Origin: Saprospirales bacterium
GTDB taxonomy: Bacteria > Bacteroidota > Bacteroidia > Chitinophagales > Saprospiraceae
DNA length: 64,000 nucleotides
Reading direction: 5' to 3'
Assembly (NCBI GenBank): GCA_007695145.1
Contig: REEI01000041.1
Coordinates: 19,339-83,338, forward strand
This document shows, in pieces, positions 1-8,725 of this stretch. How positions within the stretch are numbered: position 1 is the stretch's first letter; each line of letters opens with the position of its first letter. Made by a program: the position numbers and the translations under genes. The notes beneath the pieces are model-generated. The model had not been told where the DNA came from. It saw nothing but the letters and a program-made list of their open reading frames with translations, and searched no databases.

Positions 1-153
1 GGGAAGTATGGCATGCGACAGCGCATCACCAATCAGGGCCATATTCCGGAGGACTATAAAAACACCGAGTATGCCACAACTTATTCCTACCATAACAGAG
101 GCGGTAAGTGCTCGGATAATCCACGGGTATTGCAAAAATTCCAGTATCTCCAT
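1..153 (-). CDS. ABC-3 family metal transporter permease, N-terminal part
   Basis: This is the first 51 codons of an inner-membrane permease that runs off the left edge; the ORF track missed it because it has no stop in the window. The reverse strand opens with ATG and reads MEILEFLQYPW, a hydrophobic helix, then the signature FIVLRNMALIGDALSHAILP. That stretch is typical of the ZnuB/TroC/MntB (ABC-3) permeases, which import zinc, manganese or iron with a periplasmic binding protein and an ATPase. Which metal it carries cannot be read from this fragment. It starts 42 bases after the stop of the Ppx/GppA gene on the same strand, so the two may be co-transcribed. The plus-strand ORF at 13..204 is antisense noise over this gene. 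Confidence 0.8.
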   Translation of the reverse strand, partial: MEILEFLQYPWIIRALTASVMVGISCGILGVFIVLRNMALIGDALSHAILP

Positions 154-195
154 TTTGAAGGAAGTCCTTTAAACAAGGCAAAAGTAAAAATTAGA

Positions 196-1116
196 TTAGA
201 CTAAAGTTGTAAAAACTCCCTCCTTTATGGAATAGGGCGATACAATTACCTCACTTATGGAGCATTTCCTCAATATTAAATTTAATAACACCAGTGCGGA
301 AGGGATCAAATCCGCTCTGGACTCAGGTATAGAAGGATGTTTCAGTCTCTCCCCGGCCGAGAGCCCAATAATTTGCTCTGAAAATTTAATTATCTCCTCG
401 GGATTTATTTTGGCAGACCCTTTAGGTGTTGTAGGGTTAAAATGCTCATGGATGAGGTCGAATGTACCCGAAATCCCAATTAGTCTATGTGCTGGTCGAT
501 TACTAATGATATTAAGCATCGGATGCATGATGGTAAGGAGATGATTTTCTAAAAGCTTCCTTTCTTCATTAGCCATCGGCTCCGACTTGTGAAACAAATT
601 CTTCAGGAAGGAAACCCCAATGTCAAAGCTCCATAGTTGAGACATCTTGCCTCCCTCTACCCATATAAATTCAACACTGCCTCCACCGATATCCATCAAA
701 AGATCGGTTTCTCCGGACAGGCAATCTGAGAGTTTAACTCCTTTGAAGATCAACTCGGCTTCTTTATTCCCGCTTATGACCTCAATTTTGATTCCTGTTT
801 CTAAGAGTACGCGATCTATAAATTCCCTTGTATTTGTTGCGTTGCGCAACATTGCTGTGCCAACAGCTTTGACTTTTCTTACTTTTTCCTCCTTTAATAG
901 CTCAGCAAATTCTTTCATCACACTGACAGCTCTTTCCATAGGGCCTTCCCCTATGAAGTCATTGGAATATTCGCCTATTCTCACATGGCTCCTGTGTCTA
1001 ACTGTACGGCTTTCGTCCAAATTTCTGCCCAGAGGGGTTATCATTAGGTGAAAGGTGTTGGTTCCCAGATCAATGACACCTGCTTTTTCACCTGCTTTGC
1101 TGCTGTACCGTTTCAA
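196..1116 (-). CDS. Ppx/GppA family exopolyphosphatase
   Basis: A 306-residue protein of the ASKHA-fold Ppx/GppA family, which removes phosphate from polyphosphate or from pppGpp. The phosphate-1 motif VIDLGTNTFHL lies at about residues 14-24 and the phosphate-2 motif LLMDIGGGSVEF at about 140. A third conserved segment, GISGTFDLI, follows near residue 215. The length fits the short, two-domain Ppx type without the C-terminal HD domain of E. coli enzymes. The ATG overlaps the end of the upstream lipoprotein gene by 29 bases, which suggests translational coupling. Whether the main substrate is polyphosphate or pppGpp cannot be decided from sequence. Confidence 0.9.
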   Translation of the reverse strand: MKRYSSKAGEKAGVIDLGTNTFHLMITPLGRNLDESRTVRHRSHVRIGEYSNDFIGEGPMERAVSVMKEFAELLKEEKVRKVKAVGTAMLRNATNTREFIDRVLLETGIKIEVISGNKEAELIFKGVKLSDCLSGETDLLMDIGGGSVEFIWVEGGKMSQLWSFDIGVSFLKNLFHKSEPMANEERKLLENHLLTIMHPMLNIISNRPAHRLIGISGTFDLIHEHFNPTTPKGSAKINPEEIIKFSEQIIGLSAGERLKHPSIPESRADLIPSALVLLNLILRKCSISEVIVSPYSIKEGVFTTLV

Positions 1117-1612
1117 AGTATTGCTTTAATACATTGTTGAAGTAATTGGCTCCGGATTGGCTGAGCCTGTGAGAATAGGTGGGTGTCCGATTTTCATCAA
1201 AGAATACAAAGTAGGAGCAGCCATCGAGAAAGTAAATATCTCCCTCAGCGAGTATTTCTCCCTCAGAAAGAAAGGCAACCATGGCAGAGGGAGTGCAATT
1301 TTCAGGCATTGTAGTGGATTCCCGATCAATGAAGTCTACTACCTGGCGAATTCCGGGAACCTCTGTCTGAGAAAAACTAATGGGATAATCATAGAAAATG
1401 TAGTCCACATAATCTGCCCTTGTTTTCAGTTGCGAAAAGTAGTCCTGCGGAAGGGCTGGTGTTCTTTCTGACTCAGCCATCCTCAGTTGGCTGCTATCAA
1501 CTTTTCCGATAGATTCTTCTGAAGATGAATCAGCTCCGCAGCCGATAGTCAAAACCAGTAATCCGGTCAAAGCAGAAAAGTAGAGAAAATATTTAAGTTT
1601 AGTTACAAGCAT
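1088..1612 (-). CDS. Predicted lipoprotein of unknown function
   Basis: A 174-residue protein with a basic N-terminus, a hydrophobic stretch and a lipobox ending LTIGC at about residues 21-25, so it should be a lipid-anchored envelope protein. After the cysteine comes an acidic Ser/Glu linker and then a domain I do not recognise. That domain has two cysteines (ENCTPS and DGCSYF) which could form a disulfide. It lies 24 bases after the beta-barrel gene and overlaps the Ppx/GppA start, so the three appear to form one minus-strand operon. No function is proposed. Confidence 0.75.
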   Translation of the reverse strand: MLVTKLKYFLYFSALTGLLVLTIGCGADSSSEESIGKVDSSQLRMAESERTPALPQDYFSQLKTRADYVDYIFYDYPISFSQTEVPGIRQVVDFIDRESTTMPENCTPSAMVAFLSEGEILAEGDIYFLDGCSYFVFFDENRTPTYSHRLSQSGANYFNNVLKQYFETVQQQSR

Positions 1613-1636
1613 AATGAAGGATTGAAATGAAAATTG

Positions 1637-2296
1637 TTAAATATGAAAGCCCAAATTGATGGTGACAAAACTACCCAGTAGAGATCGGGCACGAATATCT
1701 GAATTTTTTTTGGAATCGAAAAGAGGAAGGATTGATCGAGTGTACCTAATATTTAAACTTAGTTTTTCACTGAGGTGAATTCCCGCACCAATAAGCCAAT
1801 TAAAATCAGTTCGATTAAAGCGATCCTCTAGTTCTTCAATTAGGTCCTTATCTGCTGAAAAAGAATCGTGAAATTCTGACCTTAAAAGTCGACCTACTCC
1901 AAGCCCGGCTATAAACCTCATGCGGTGGTAGGGGTTCCCCTCATAGGAGATGTCTTCCCAATCATAAAAGGCTAAGTACATTGGAATCTCTGCGTAATGA
2001 AGGCTTATTCCTGGATGGTCCCGGTGTTTTCCGGGACGAAACCTGTTAGAGCTTCCCCGGCGGTTGTAAAGGAGGTCAATATTCCATCCAATTTTTGGCC
2101 CAAGATCTGAACTTAGACCTATTCCCGCATGGAGACCGGTTTTTTTTAGACCGGAAAGCCCGTCGCCCTGAATGTGGGAAAAATTGGAGCCCAACCAAAT
2201 TTTTGTTTCAAATACTTGCGAGAAGACAAAATTTGAGAAGCATGCTGCAAATGCAAGAGCGAGGAAAGATTTTAGCAATGAATTTGTTGATGCCAT
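1637..2296 (-). CDS. Outer membrane beta-barrel protein (PorT/OMP_b-brl type)
   Basis: A 219-residue protein with a signal peptide ending near FSNFVFSQ. It is followed by alternating polar and hydrophobic strands rich in Gly and aromatic residues (GLHAGIGLSSDLG, GWNIDLLYNRRG, MRFIAGLGVGRLL, LSLNIRYTRSI), and it ends in a strand closing on FVTINLGFHI. This is the pattern of small eight-stranded outer-membrane barrels common in Bacteroidota. A barrel-assembly or porin role is possible, but the ligand is unknown. It is the first gene of the minus-strand group that continues into the lipoprotein and Ppx/GppA genes. Confidence 0.75.
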   Translation of the reverse strand: MASTNSLLKSFLALAFAACFSNFVFSQVFETKIWLGSNFSHIQGDGLSGLKKTGLHAGIGLSSDLGPKIGWNIDLLYNRRGSSNRFRPGKHRDHPGISLHYAEIPMYLAFYDWEDISYEGNPYHRMRFIAGLGVGRLLRSEFHDSFSADKDLIEELEDRFNRTDFNWLIGAGIHLSEKLSLNIRYTRSILPLFDSKKNSDIRARSLLGSFVTINLGFHI

Positions 2297-2748
2297 TGTA
2301 CTGACTTTATCAGAGTATTGTAAAAACGTCTCATATTAATCAAATTGTTTAAAATGAAAGCTTTTCAAAAATCCAGCTTCTCATTTTTGACAAACCCCAA
2401 GGTTTTTTTTGAAACTAATGGGACAGGATTATTGAGGTAGCTTAAAACTGGATTATAGGAAATATAAAAGGATAAGGCCTGGAAGTTGAGCAAATATATG
2501 GAATAGATGGTTGAAGATGCCAATTTTTAAATCGTATCAATTCTAATAACCCGCTGGAAGAAAATTCTTTAATTGTATCCCTGGAAAGGAAACCTGTGAT
2601 TTGTAGTGGAGGTATTCTGAATTATTTTAACTTTGGCCGGGTGTTGGTCAATACGTTGAAAATCCCCGGAAGGTTTAGGTTAGATTTTATAGAGCCCATA
2701 TAAACCCCCCGGGAATTTTGTTGTATTTGTTAGTAAAAGTACTCAGAA
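2297..2748. other. Intergenic region between divergent genes
   Basis: About 450 bases between the minus-strand beta-barrel gene and the plus-strand 67-residue gene. It must hold promoters for both directions. The only clear element is a TAACTTTG box at 2628-2635. I see no convincing ORF, RNA gene or repeat in the rest. Confidence 0.6.
2628..2635 (+). promoter_or_regulatory. Candidate Bacteroidota -7 box
   Basis: TAACTTTG matches the Bacteroidota sigma-A -7 consensus TAnnTTTG. The nearest upstream TTG is 24 bases away, longer than the usual 19-21, so the -33 part is weak. It would drive the 67-residue gene and MBL hydrolase with a leader of roughly 110 bases. Confidence 0.35.
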
Positions 2749-2952
2749 ATGAAGTTAGAAGAGTTGGAAGATGCTTTGAAGGAAAGAGGCTTTAAAATTA
2801 TTTACGCCAGGGGCAACTTTAATTCAGGCTATTGTAGAGTCAAAGATTCAAATGTAATCCTGGTGAATAAATTTTTTGACAAAAAGGGGCGACTTTTATG
2901 TCTGAAAGAAATTCTAGATGAGGTTATGCAGGAAATACAGAATAAGGCGTAA
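2749..2952 (+). CDS. Small conserved hypothetical protein
   Basis: A 67-residue, mostly charged protein with no signal peptide or membrane segment. It reads as an N-terminal helix (LEELEDALKERG), a short beta region with GNFNSGYCRVKDSNVILVNK, and a C-terminal helix. Its codon use, ATG start and position 21 bases ahead of the MBL hydrolase make it a real gene. I recall similar small proteins in many Bacteroidota genomes, with no known role. It is probably co-expressed with the hydrolase. Confidence 0.7.
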   Translation: MKLEELEDALKERGFKIIYARGNFNSGYCRVKDSNVILVNKFFDKKGRLLCLKEILDEVMQEIQNKA

Positions 2953-2973
2953 TTCTAAAAACTTCAATTGACA

Positions 2974-3747
2974 ATGTACGAACTCACTTTTTTAGGAACA
3001 GGAACATCACAGGGAATACCGGTGATTGGATGTGAATGTAAAGTATGCAATTCACCCGATCCTCGAGACCACAGGTTGCGGACTTCTGCTTTGTTAAAGG
3101 TGGGAGGGAAAACTTTTGTCTTTGATGCAGGTCCTGATTTTAGGCAGCAAATGCTTCGCGAGAGGGTGAAAAATATTGATGCCATTCTATTGACTCACGA
3201 GCACAATGATCACGTCATTGGCCTGGATGATGTGAGGCCATTCAATTTTATGCATCGCAAAGGGATCGATATATTTGGGACCGACCGTGTGATCAAAGAG
3301 GTTGCCAATCGGTTCCCATATGTATTTGAAGAGAATCCCTATCCTGGCGCTCCCCAAATCTCCACCCATCTGATTGAGCCCTTAATTCCATTCAATGTTA
3401 ACGGAACCGATTTTTTTCCATTACCGGTTTTGCACGGAAGTTGGCCGGTACTGGGATTTAAATCCGGACCGGTAGTATATATCACCGATGCAAAGTATAT
3501 ACCTGAGGAAGTCCTTGATGAAATAAAGGGAGCGGAAATTTTGGTCTTAAATGCTTTGAGAAAGAAGGAGCACCACTCCCATTTGAGCCTGAATCAGGCA
3601 ATTGAGATTTCGCTTAAAGTTGGAGCGAAAAATACCTATATTACTCACGTTTCTCATGTAATGGGATTGTACAACGAGGTACAGGCAGAACTGCCGTCGG
3701 GCGTTTATTTAGCTTATGATGGGTTGAAAGTGAGTGCCGGACTTTAG
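2974..3747 (+). CDS. MBL-fold metallo-hydrolase (PhnP/RNase Z-like)
   Basis: A 257-residue metallo-beta-lactamase-fold hydrolase. It begins with TFLGTGTSQGIPVIGC and a CxxC pair (CECKVC), as in PhnP-type phosphodiesterases, where extra Cys residues bind a structural metal. The metal-binding motif THEHNDHVIGLDD is near residue 72 and a later histidine motif ITHVSHVMG is near residue 225. The ORF track starts at a TTG six bases upstream; the ATG at 2974 gives the family-like N-terminus MYELTFLG, so I use it. The likely substrate is a cyclic or linear phosphodiester, but this is not shown by the sequence. Confidence 0.88.
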   Translation: MYELTFLGTGTSQGIPVIGCECKVCNSPDPRDHRLRTSALLKVGGKTFVFDAGPDFRQQMLRERVKNIDAILLTHEHNDHVIGLDDVRPFNFMHRKGIDIFGTDRVIKEVANRFPYVFEENPYPGAPQISTHLIEPLIPFNVNGTDFFPLPVLHGSWPVLGFKSGPVVYITDAKYIPEEVLDEIKGAEILVLNALRKKEHHSHLSLNQAIEISLKVGAKNTYITHVSHVMGLYNEVQAELPSGVYLAYDGLKVSAGL

Positions 3748-3910
3748 GCCAGGAGGATAATTATTTGATACTGAAAAGTGAATACCTGATGGGTTGAGAA
3801 ATTTATTGAAACTTTATCCGTCTATATAATATTATAAGTTTAACCGACAAGAAACTGAGCAGCATTTTGCAGATTGACTGATTAGAACCAACACTTTATT
3901 AACGCCAGAC

Positions 3911-4882
3911 ATGAGGTCCATACCACTACTTTTCCTGGTTTTCATGATTTTGATTGTGCCGGCCTATGGGCAGCAATTGCCTCATTTTAGTATGTCTGCA
4001 TTAAATAAGTATCAATTCAATCCAGCAGTTTCAGCATTTTCTGATCGGCTGAGTGCGGCAGGATATCACAGAGATCAATGGAGAAGTGCTCCCGGAGGAC
4101 CCTCTACTCAAATTTTAAATGCTTTTTTCCCCTTCGATTACGGAGAGAGTGCCCTTGGGTTTCAATTTAAAAATGACGCTATTGGTTTAGAGAGAACCAT
4201 GTCTATTTTCGTTTCATATGCACATCGCTTCAATACTGAATATGGATCTTTCGCAATAGCCGTAAACTCAGGTGCAGAACAAAAATCTATCGACCAGTCT
4301 CGTCTAAGAACCCCCGGTGGTAACTATGTGGAGGAAAATATTCAACACAATGACCCGCTTCTCGATGCTTCCGGCTTGAGGAGTCTTGTTCCGAAATTTG
4401 GACTGTCCGCCTGGTATTCATATGGAAGATGGGATGTAGGATTATCTGCACAGAACTTTGCGATTGGCAGCCATTTTGGAGGAGATTTATTTTCTTTCAA
4501 TCTCAATCCTGTTTACTCCTTATATGCCGATTATTTTTATCCAGTCCTTGAGGATTGGTTTGTAGTACCATCGGTACATATCTATTCTGATCTCAATCAA
4601 ACTCAGGTTCATTTTAGCGCATTGGGGAGCTACCAAAATCTCTATTTTGGGGGTTTGGGCCTTCGAGGCGCAACATCCAGATCAATTGATGCTCTTACCG
4701 TAATGGCAGGTGTTAAAGTGAATGAAAGATTTAGCATATACTACAATTACGACATAGGCCTTTCCAGTATGTACAATCCCATGAATCAAACCCATGAGTT
4801 CGCCCTTATTTACAGAGGGGCTGAGTGGCCCCATAGCCGCCAAAGACCACCCGTAATATACAATCCCCGGTTCATGGAGTAA
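3911..4882 (+). CDS. porP: PorP/SprF family T9SS outer membrane protein
   Basis: A 323-residue protein with a signal peptide ending near VPAYGQ. It has the PorP/SprF start pattern (LPHFSMSALNKYQFNPAVSAF, then HRDQWRSAPGGPSTQ) and a beta-rich body. The family forms outer-membrane barrels associated with type IX secretion; in Porphyromonas, porP heads porPKLMN, and in Flavobacterium SprF serves the adhesin SprB. Here it stands 247 bases before gldK on the same strand, which supports the PorP role. Without a distinct promoter I cannot say whether it shares a transcript with gldKLMN. Confidence 0.88.
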   Translation: MRSIPLLFLVFMILIVPAYGQQLPHFSMSALNKYQFNPAVSAFSDRLSAAGYHRDQWRSAPGGPSTQILNAFFPFDYGESALGFQFKNDAIGLERTMSIFVSYAHRFNTEYGSFAIAVNSGAEQKSIDQSRLRTPGGNYVEENIQHNDPLLDASGLRSLVPKFGLSAWYSYGRWDVGLSAQNFAIGSHFGGDLFSFNLNPVYSLYADYFYPVLEDWFVVPSVHIYSDLNQTQVHFSALGSYQNLYFGGLGLRGATSRSIDALTVMAGVKVNERFSIYYNYDIGLSSMYNPMNQTHEFALIYRGAEWPHSRQRPPVIYNPRFME

Positions 4883-5129
4883 CCCATTAAAAAATTATTA
4901 ATGTGTTAAATTCCTTTTGAAAACTATCTCAGAAAGGGGTTTTTACTTTACTTCGCAAAATAGTTCTTGTAAATGACCCGTTCAAGGGGTCGCGAGCTGG
5001 AATTGGGTATTCTTAAATATTTCATAAATAATTAATGATAAAGCTGTTGGAATAAATAAGTTCATAAATTTACAACTGCTATCGAATTGAGTAAGGTAAT
5101 TAACGATTGAAGGTAAACTATATAAAAAC

Positions 5130-6362
5130 ATGAGTCGCAATCTTTTGTACATTGGAGTTTTACTATTGGCTGTCCTTATAATAGGCTGCGGTCAGAGTTT
5201 TGATGGTCAGCTAAGAGGGGTTGAAGACAGGCCCAGATGGACCGGAATTAATCCCTACGGGATGGTCTATATTCCCTCCGGAACCCTGCATATTGGCCAG
5301 TCAGATGAAGACATTTTTAATTCCTTTATTCAAAGGCCCAGAACCATATCTATTCCTGGTTTTTACATGGATGATACGGAAATCACCAACAACGAATATC
5401 GCCAGTTTGTTTACTGGGTAAGAGATTCAATTGCACATACGCTTTTGGATCACTTCTATGTTGACGAAAGAGGAGAGGAGCGTTTGGATTGGGAGTTTTT
5501 TATCGACTGGAACGATGAAATGCTAGAGCCCATGTTCATACCTCCCTCTCAGACCGTTAACAGAAGGCGCGCTTATGACGTTTCCATGTTTAATTACGAG
5601 TACAGATGGATTGACTGGCAAAGAGCAGCTCACGACAGAAATGCAACCTTTAATGATATCTTGAATATTGAGGTAGTCAATATTTATCCCGACACCCTTG
5701 TTTGGATTAGGGACTTCGCCTATTCATATAACGAACCAATGACGAGAAATTACTTCTCTCATCCCGCATTCGACGATTACCCTGTAGTGGGTGTTAGTTG
5801 GAAAATGGCTAAAGCATTTTCGTATTGGAGGACTCAAATGTGGGATGCTTTCAGGCCGCACGAACCCAATTCTGAGGATTTTAGACTTCCCACTGAGTTC
5901 GAATGGGAGTATGCTGCCAGAGGAGGAAGAGATTTAGCCCCATTTCCATGGGGAGCTTACAATCTTAGAAATGCGAAAGGATGCCTTATGGGCAACTTTA
6001 AGCCCGGAAGAGGAAATTACCCCGAAGATGGTGGTATGTATACAGTAAATGCATATATGTATTTCCCCAATGACTATGGACTTTACAATATGGCAGGGAA
6101 TGTCGCAGAGTGGACAGAGACCGCCTACTTTGAGAGTGCTTACAGCTATATCCATGACCTCAGCCCGGACATAAAGTACGACGCAAAACCCGATGACCCT
6201 GAATCTTACAAACGAAAGGTAGTCAGGGGTGGATCATGGAAAGACATCGGTTATTACTTGCAGACAGGAACAAGATCCTGGGAATATCAAGATACCACCA
6301 AGTCTTACATTGGATTCAGAAATGTCCTGACCTTCCTGGGACGATCTATTGATGACTTTTAA
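5130..6362 (+). CDS. gldK: T9SS ring lipoprotein GldK/PorK (SUMF1-like domain)
   Basis: A 410-residue lipoprotein with a lipobox at LIIGCGQS. Its body is a formylglycine-generating-enzyme-like (SUMF1) domain, shown by VYIPSGTLHIGQ, LPTEFEWEYAARGG, NMAGNVAEWTE and VVRGGSWKD. In the T9SS, GldK/PorK pairs with GldN/PorN to form a large periplasmic ring on the outer membrane and is structural rather than enzymatic. It is followed in order by gldL, gldM and gldN, the canonical cluster. The ATG at 5130 directly begins the signal peptide. Confidence 0.95.
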   Translation: MSRNLLYIGVLLLAVLIIGCGQSFDGQLRGVEDRPRWTGINPYGMVYIPSGTLHIGQSDEDIFNSFIQRPRTISIPGFYMDDTEITNNEYRQFVYWVRDSIAHTLLDHFYVDERGEERLDWEFFIDWNDEMLEPMFIPPSQTVNRRRAYDVSMFNYEYRWIDWQRAAHDRNATFNDILNIEVVNIYPDTLVWIRDFAYSYNEPMTRNYFSHPAFDDYPVVGVSWKMAKAFSYWRTQMWDAFRPHEPNSEDFRLPTEFEWEYAARGGRDLAPFPWGAYNLRNAKGCLMGNFKPGRGNYPEDGGMYTVNAYMYFPNDYGLYNMAGNVAEWTETAYFESAYSYIHDLSPDIKYDAKPDDPESYKRKVVRGGSWKDIGYYLQTGTRSWEYQDTTKSYIGFRNVLTFLGRSIDDF

Positions 6363-6482
6363 GCATATTTAATATTATACTTCTATATATTAACCAATTT
6401 TAATACCTCATCCTATGTTTTATAGGGGAGGTGCTAACTGATAGTGAAACTTTTTTCTTAATCTTTATAAAATCTTTGAATA

Positions 6483-7061
6483 ATGGCGTTTTACAAATCT
6501 AACTGGTTCAAGTACATTAAAAACCTATTTATTGGTCTTGGTGCTGCTGCAGTAATGTTGGGTGCTCTTTACAAAATTATGGCATGGCCCGGTGGTGATC
6601 TGATGCTTACCATCGGTCTGAGTGTTGAGGCCGCTATTTTTGCCTTTCTGGGTATCCTTCCTCCAGCAAAGGATTATTACTGGGAAAAACTTTACCCGGG
6701 ATTGGACAACTACCACTCTAATATCGCCCCCCTGACTCATGGAGAGGCAGCTAAGCCCATTGATGGTGATGTGGTTGAAAAGCAGTTGGGTGGAATGTTG
6801 GTTGAACTGGAGTCCATTTCAAAAAATATGGGGTCGCTTAAAGCCCTTCAGGAACTCGACTTTTCAAAAACAAAAGATCAGATCAAAACCATGGGTAGCT
6901 TCTATGACAAGATGAACGAAGCTATGGGACATATATCTGAATCCGTTGAAGATACAAAGAATTACCGTGATCAAGTAGCCGTTTTAAATAAAAATCTAAG
7001 CTCCTTGAATACGGTTTATGGAAATGTTTTGAACGCTTTTGGTGGCGGCCAAAGACAGTAA
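6483..7061 (+). CDS. gldL: T9SS motor membrane protein GldL/PorL
   Basis: A 192-residue inner-membrane protein with two N-terminal transmembrane helices (NLFIGLGAAAVMLGALYKI and LMLTIGLSVEAAIFAFLGI) separated by the conserved KIMAWPGGD turn. A soluble, helical C-terminal part follows. GldL and GldM form the proton-driven motor that powers type IX secretion and gliding; the conserved glutamate in the second helix (SVEAAIF) is present. It is 120 bases after gldK and 77 bases before gldM. The length is a little shorter than flavobacterial GldL, as usual when the low-complexity tail is reduced. Confidence 0.95.
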   Translation: MAFYKSNWFKYIKNLFIGLGAAAVMLGALYKIMAWPGGDLMLTIGLSVEAAIFAFLGILPPAKDYYWEKLYPGLDNYHSNIAPLTHGEAAKPIDGDVVEKQLGGMLVELESISKNMGSLKALQELDFSKTKDQIKTMGSFYDKMNEAMGHISESVEDTKNYRDQVAVLNKNLSSLNTVYGNVLNAFGGGQRQ

Positions 7062-7138
7062 TTGTCAGTGTCGATAACATCCACCCAAAATTGGGTTGGT
7101 TGTATTAATCCTTATTTGTAACAACAAAAATTTAAAAA

Positions 7139-8713
7139 ATGTCAATACCTAAGGAACCGCGGCAGTTGATGATTACAATTATGTACCTCGTATTAACTGC
7201 CATGCTGGCACTGAACGTGTCCGCTGAGGTTTTCAATGCTTTCAAACTGGTGGACGAATCCCTTAAAGAGTCTGTTAGACAGCTCACAGAAGAAAATATG
7301 ATGCTTCCGGCCAGAATAAATGAATTGGCTCAGAGGGATCCTGAAACCTTCCAGAAATATGTTGAGTTAGCTCCCCAAGTTAGGGAGATGGCAGACGATT
7401 TAGTTCAGTATTTGGAGGATATCATCGAGGATCTGATCGAAGAGGCAGGTGGTTATGTGGAGGTCAACGGTGAAAGGCGTATTCTCAATGAAAAGCATAC
7501 CGAGGCCGCAAATAGAATTTTGGTTAATCGCGATGTTATAACCGGGGAGCCAGGAGAAGGGGCCAGACTACTGCAAAAATTGCTTCAAGCTCAGCAAGAC
7601 TTTATGGCAATGATCCCGGAAGAAGATTTGGAGAGACATCCATTCTCAGGAATCGCCATTTCAGTTGACCCAGATGCCTGGAGAGATTCAGAAACAGCTC
7701 GCGAGAGCTGGGAGGATTTTATGTTCAGCCGTATGCCTCTTGTCGCTGTACTTCCTATCTTTAGAAAGTATATCAATGACATTAGGTTAACTGAAAACAA
7801 TATTCTCACTTATTATCTGCAAAGGATTGGTGGAGAAGATATTGTTTTCGACCAGTTTTACGTGGTTGCTGCTCCGCAAAGTTCATATGTGATCCGAGGG
7901 GACAATTACGAAGCTGATATTTTCTTAAGTGCCGCTTCTTCAGCGCTGCCCGACATGGAAATTCTTATTAATGGACGATCTATTCCCATTGAAGATGGTA
8001 TAGGTAGGTTTGTTACAGGAACCAGCACCGTTGGTGTAAATAGATACACCGCAACCATTCGCTACTCCAACCCTGTTACTGGTGAAGTAAGTGAGTTCAC
8101 CAATGAGTTCCAGTTTGAGGTGGGTTTGCGATCTGCAAATGTCGCTGCGGAGAAAATGAACGTGTTTTACATAGGAGTTGATAATCCGGTTTCTATTTCT
8201 GCAGCCGGTATTCCTACAGCGCAGTTAAATATTACGGCTGAGGGTGCAGGAATAAGTCTGACTCCCATCGAGGGTTCTTCAAATCGATTCAATGTACGCG
8301 TTACCGAACCGGGAGATGCTTCAATTATTCTCTCAGGAGGTGGTCTTGAAAGGACTGCTTTTGAGTTTCGCGTGAGAAGGATCCCTGATCCGGTTGCCAA
8401 TTTTGCTGGCGAATCCGGTGGTGTCGCCCTCGGTGACGGCCAGTTTAGAGCTCAGAGGGGTGTAATAGCTACTCTGCCTAATTTCGACTTCGATGCTCGT
8501 TGTGAAATTGCCGGTTTTAGATTGGTGAGAATCGCAAGGAGACAGGATCCGCAAATTGCTGATAATGCAGGAGCTACTTTTGGCCCTGAAGCACAGCGAT
8601 TGGTTGATCAGGCTGCTCCCGGTGACCGCTATTTCTTTGAAAATGTTAGAGCCCGTTGTCCTGGTGATGCTACGACGCGTAGAATCAACGATATGGGTTT
8701 CACTATTCGATAA
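7139..8713 (+). CDS. gldM: T9SS motor shaft protein GldM/PorM
   Basis: A 524-residue protein with the GldM start: a short cytoplasmic N-terminus (SIPKEPRQLM), one transmembrane helix (MITIMYLVLTAMLALNV) and SAEVFNAFKLVDESL leading into a helical domain. The remainder is a beta-rich periplasmic region, in keeping with the known multi-domain rod that reaches from the inner-membrane motor to the GldK-GldN ring. Two C-terminal cysteines (ARCEIAG and RARCPGD) could form a disulfide. The gene begins 77 bases after gldL and ends 12 bases before gldN. Confidence 0.95.
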   Translation: MSIPKEPRQLMITIMYLVLTAMLALNVSAEVFNAFKLVDESLKESVRQLTEENMMLPARINELAQRDPETFQKYVELAPQVREMADDLVQYLEDIIEDLIEEAGGYVEVNGERRILNEKHTEAANRILVNRDVITGEPGEGARLLQKLLQAQQDFMAMIPEEDLERHPFSGIAISVDPDAWRDSETARESWEDFMFSRMPLVAVLPIFRKYINDIRLTENNILTYYLQRIGGEDIVFDQFYVVAAPQSSYVIRGDNYEADIFLSAASSALPDMEILINGRSIPIEDGIGRFVTGTSTVGVNRYTATIRYSNPVTGEVSEFTNEFQFEVGLRSANVAAEKMNVFYIGVDNPVSISAAGIPTAQLNITAEGAGISLTPIEGSSNRFNVRVTEPGDASIILSGGGLERTAFEFRVRRIPDPVANFAGESGGVALGDGQFRAQRGVIATLPNFDFDARCEIAGFRLVRIARRQDPQIADNAGATFGPEAQRLVDQAAPGDRYFFENVRARCPGDATTRRINDMGFTIR

Positions 8714-8725
8714 AAATTTATTATC

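Noticed and set aside
13-204. 63-residue plus-strand ORF
   Set aside because: It lies antisense to the clear ABC-3 permease start and resembles no family.
5047-5072. TTG and TAAATTTA upstream of gldK as a promoter
   Set aside because: The spacing is only 15 bases and the box is one base off consensus.
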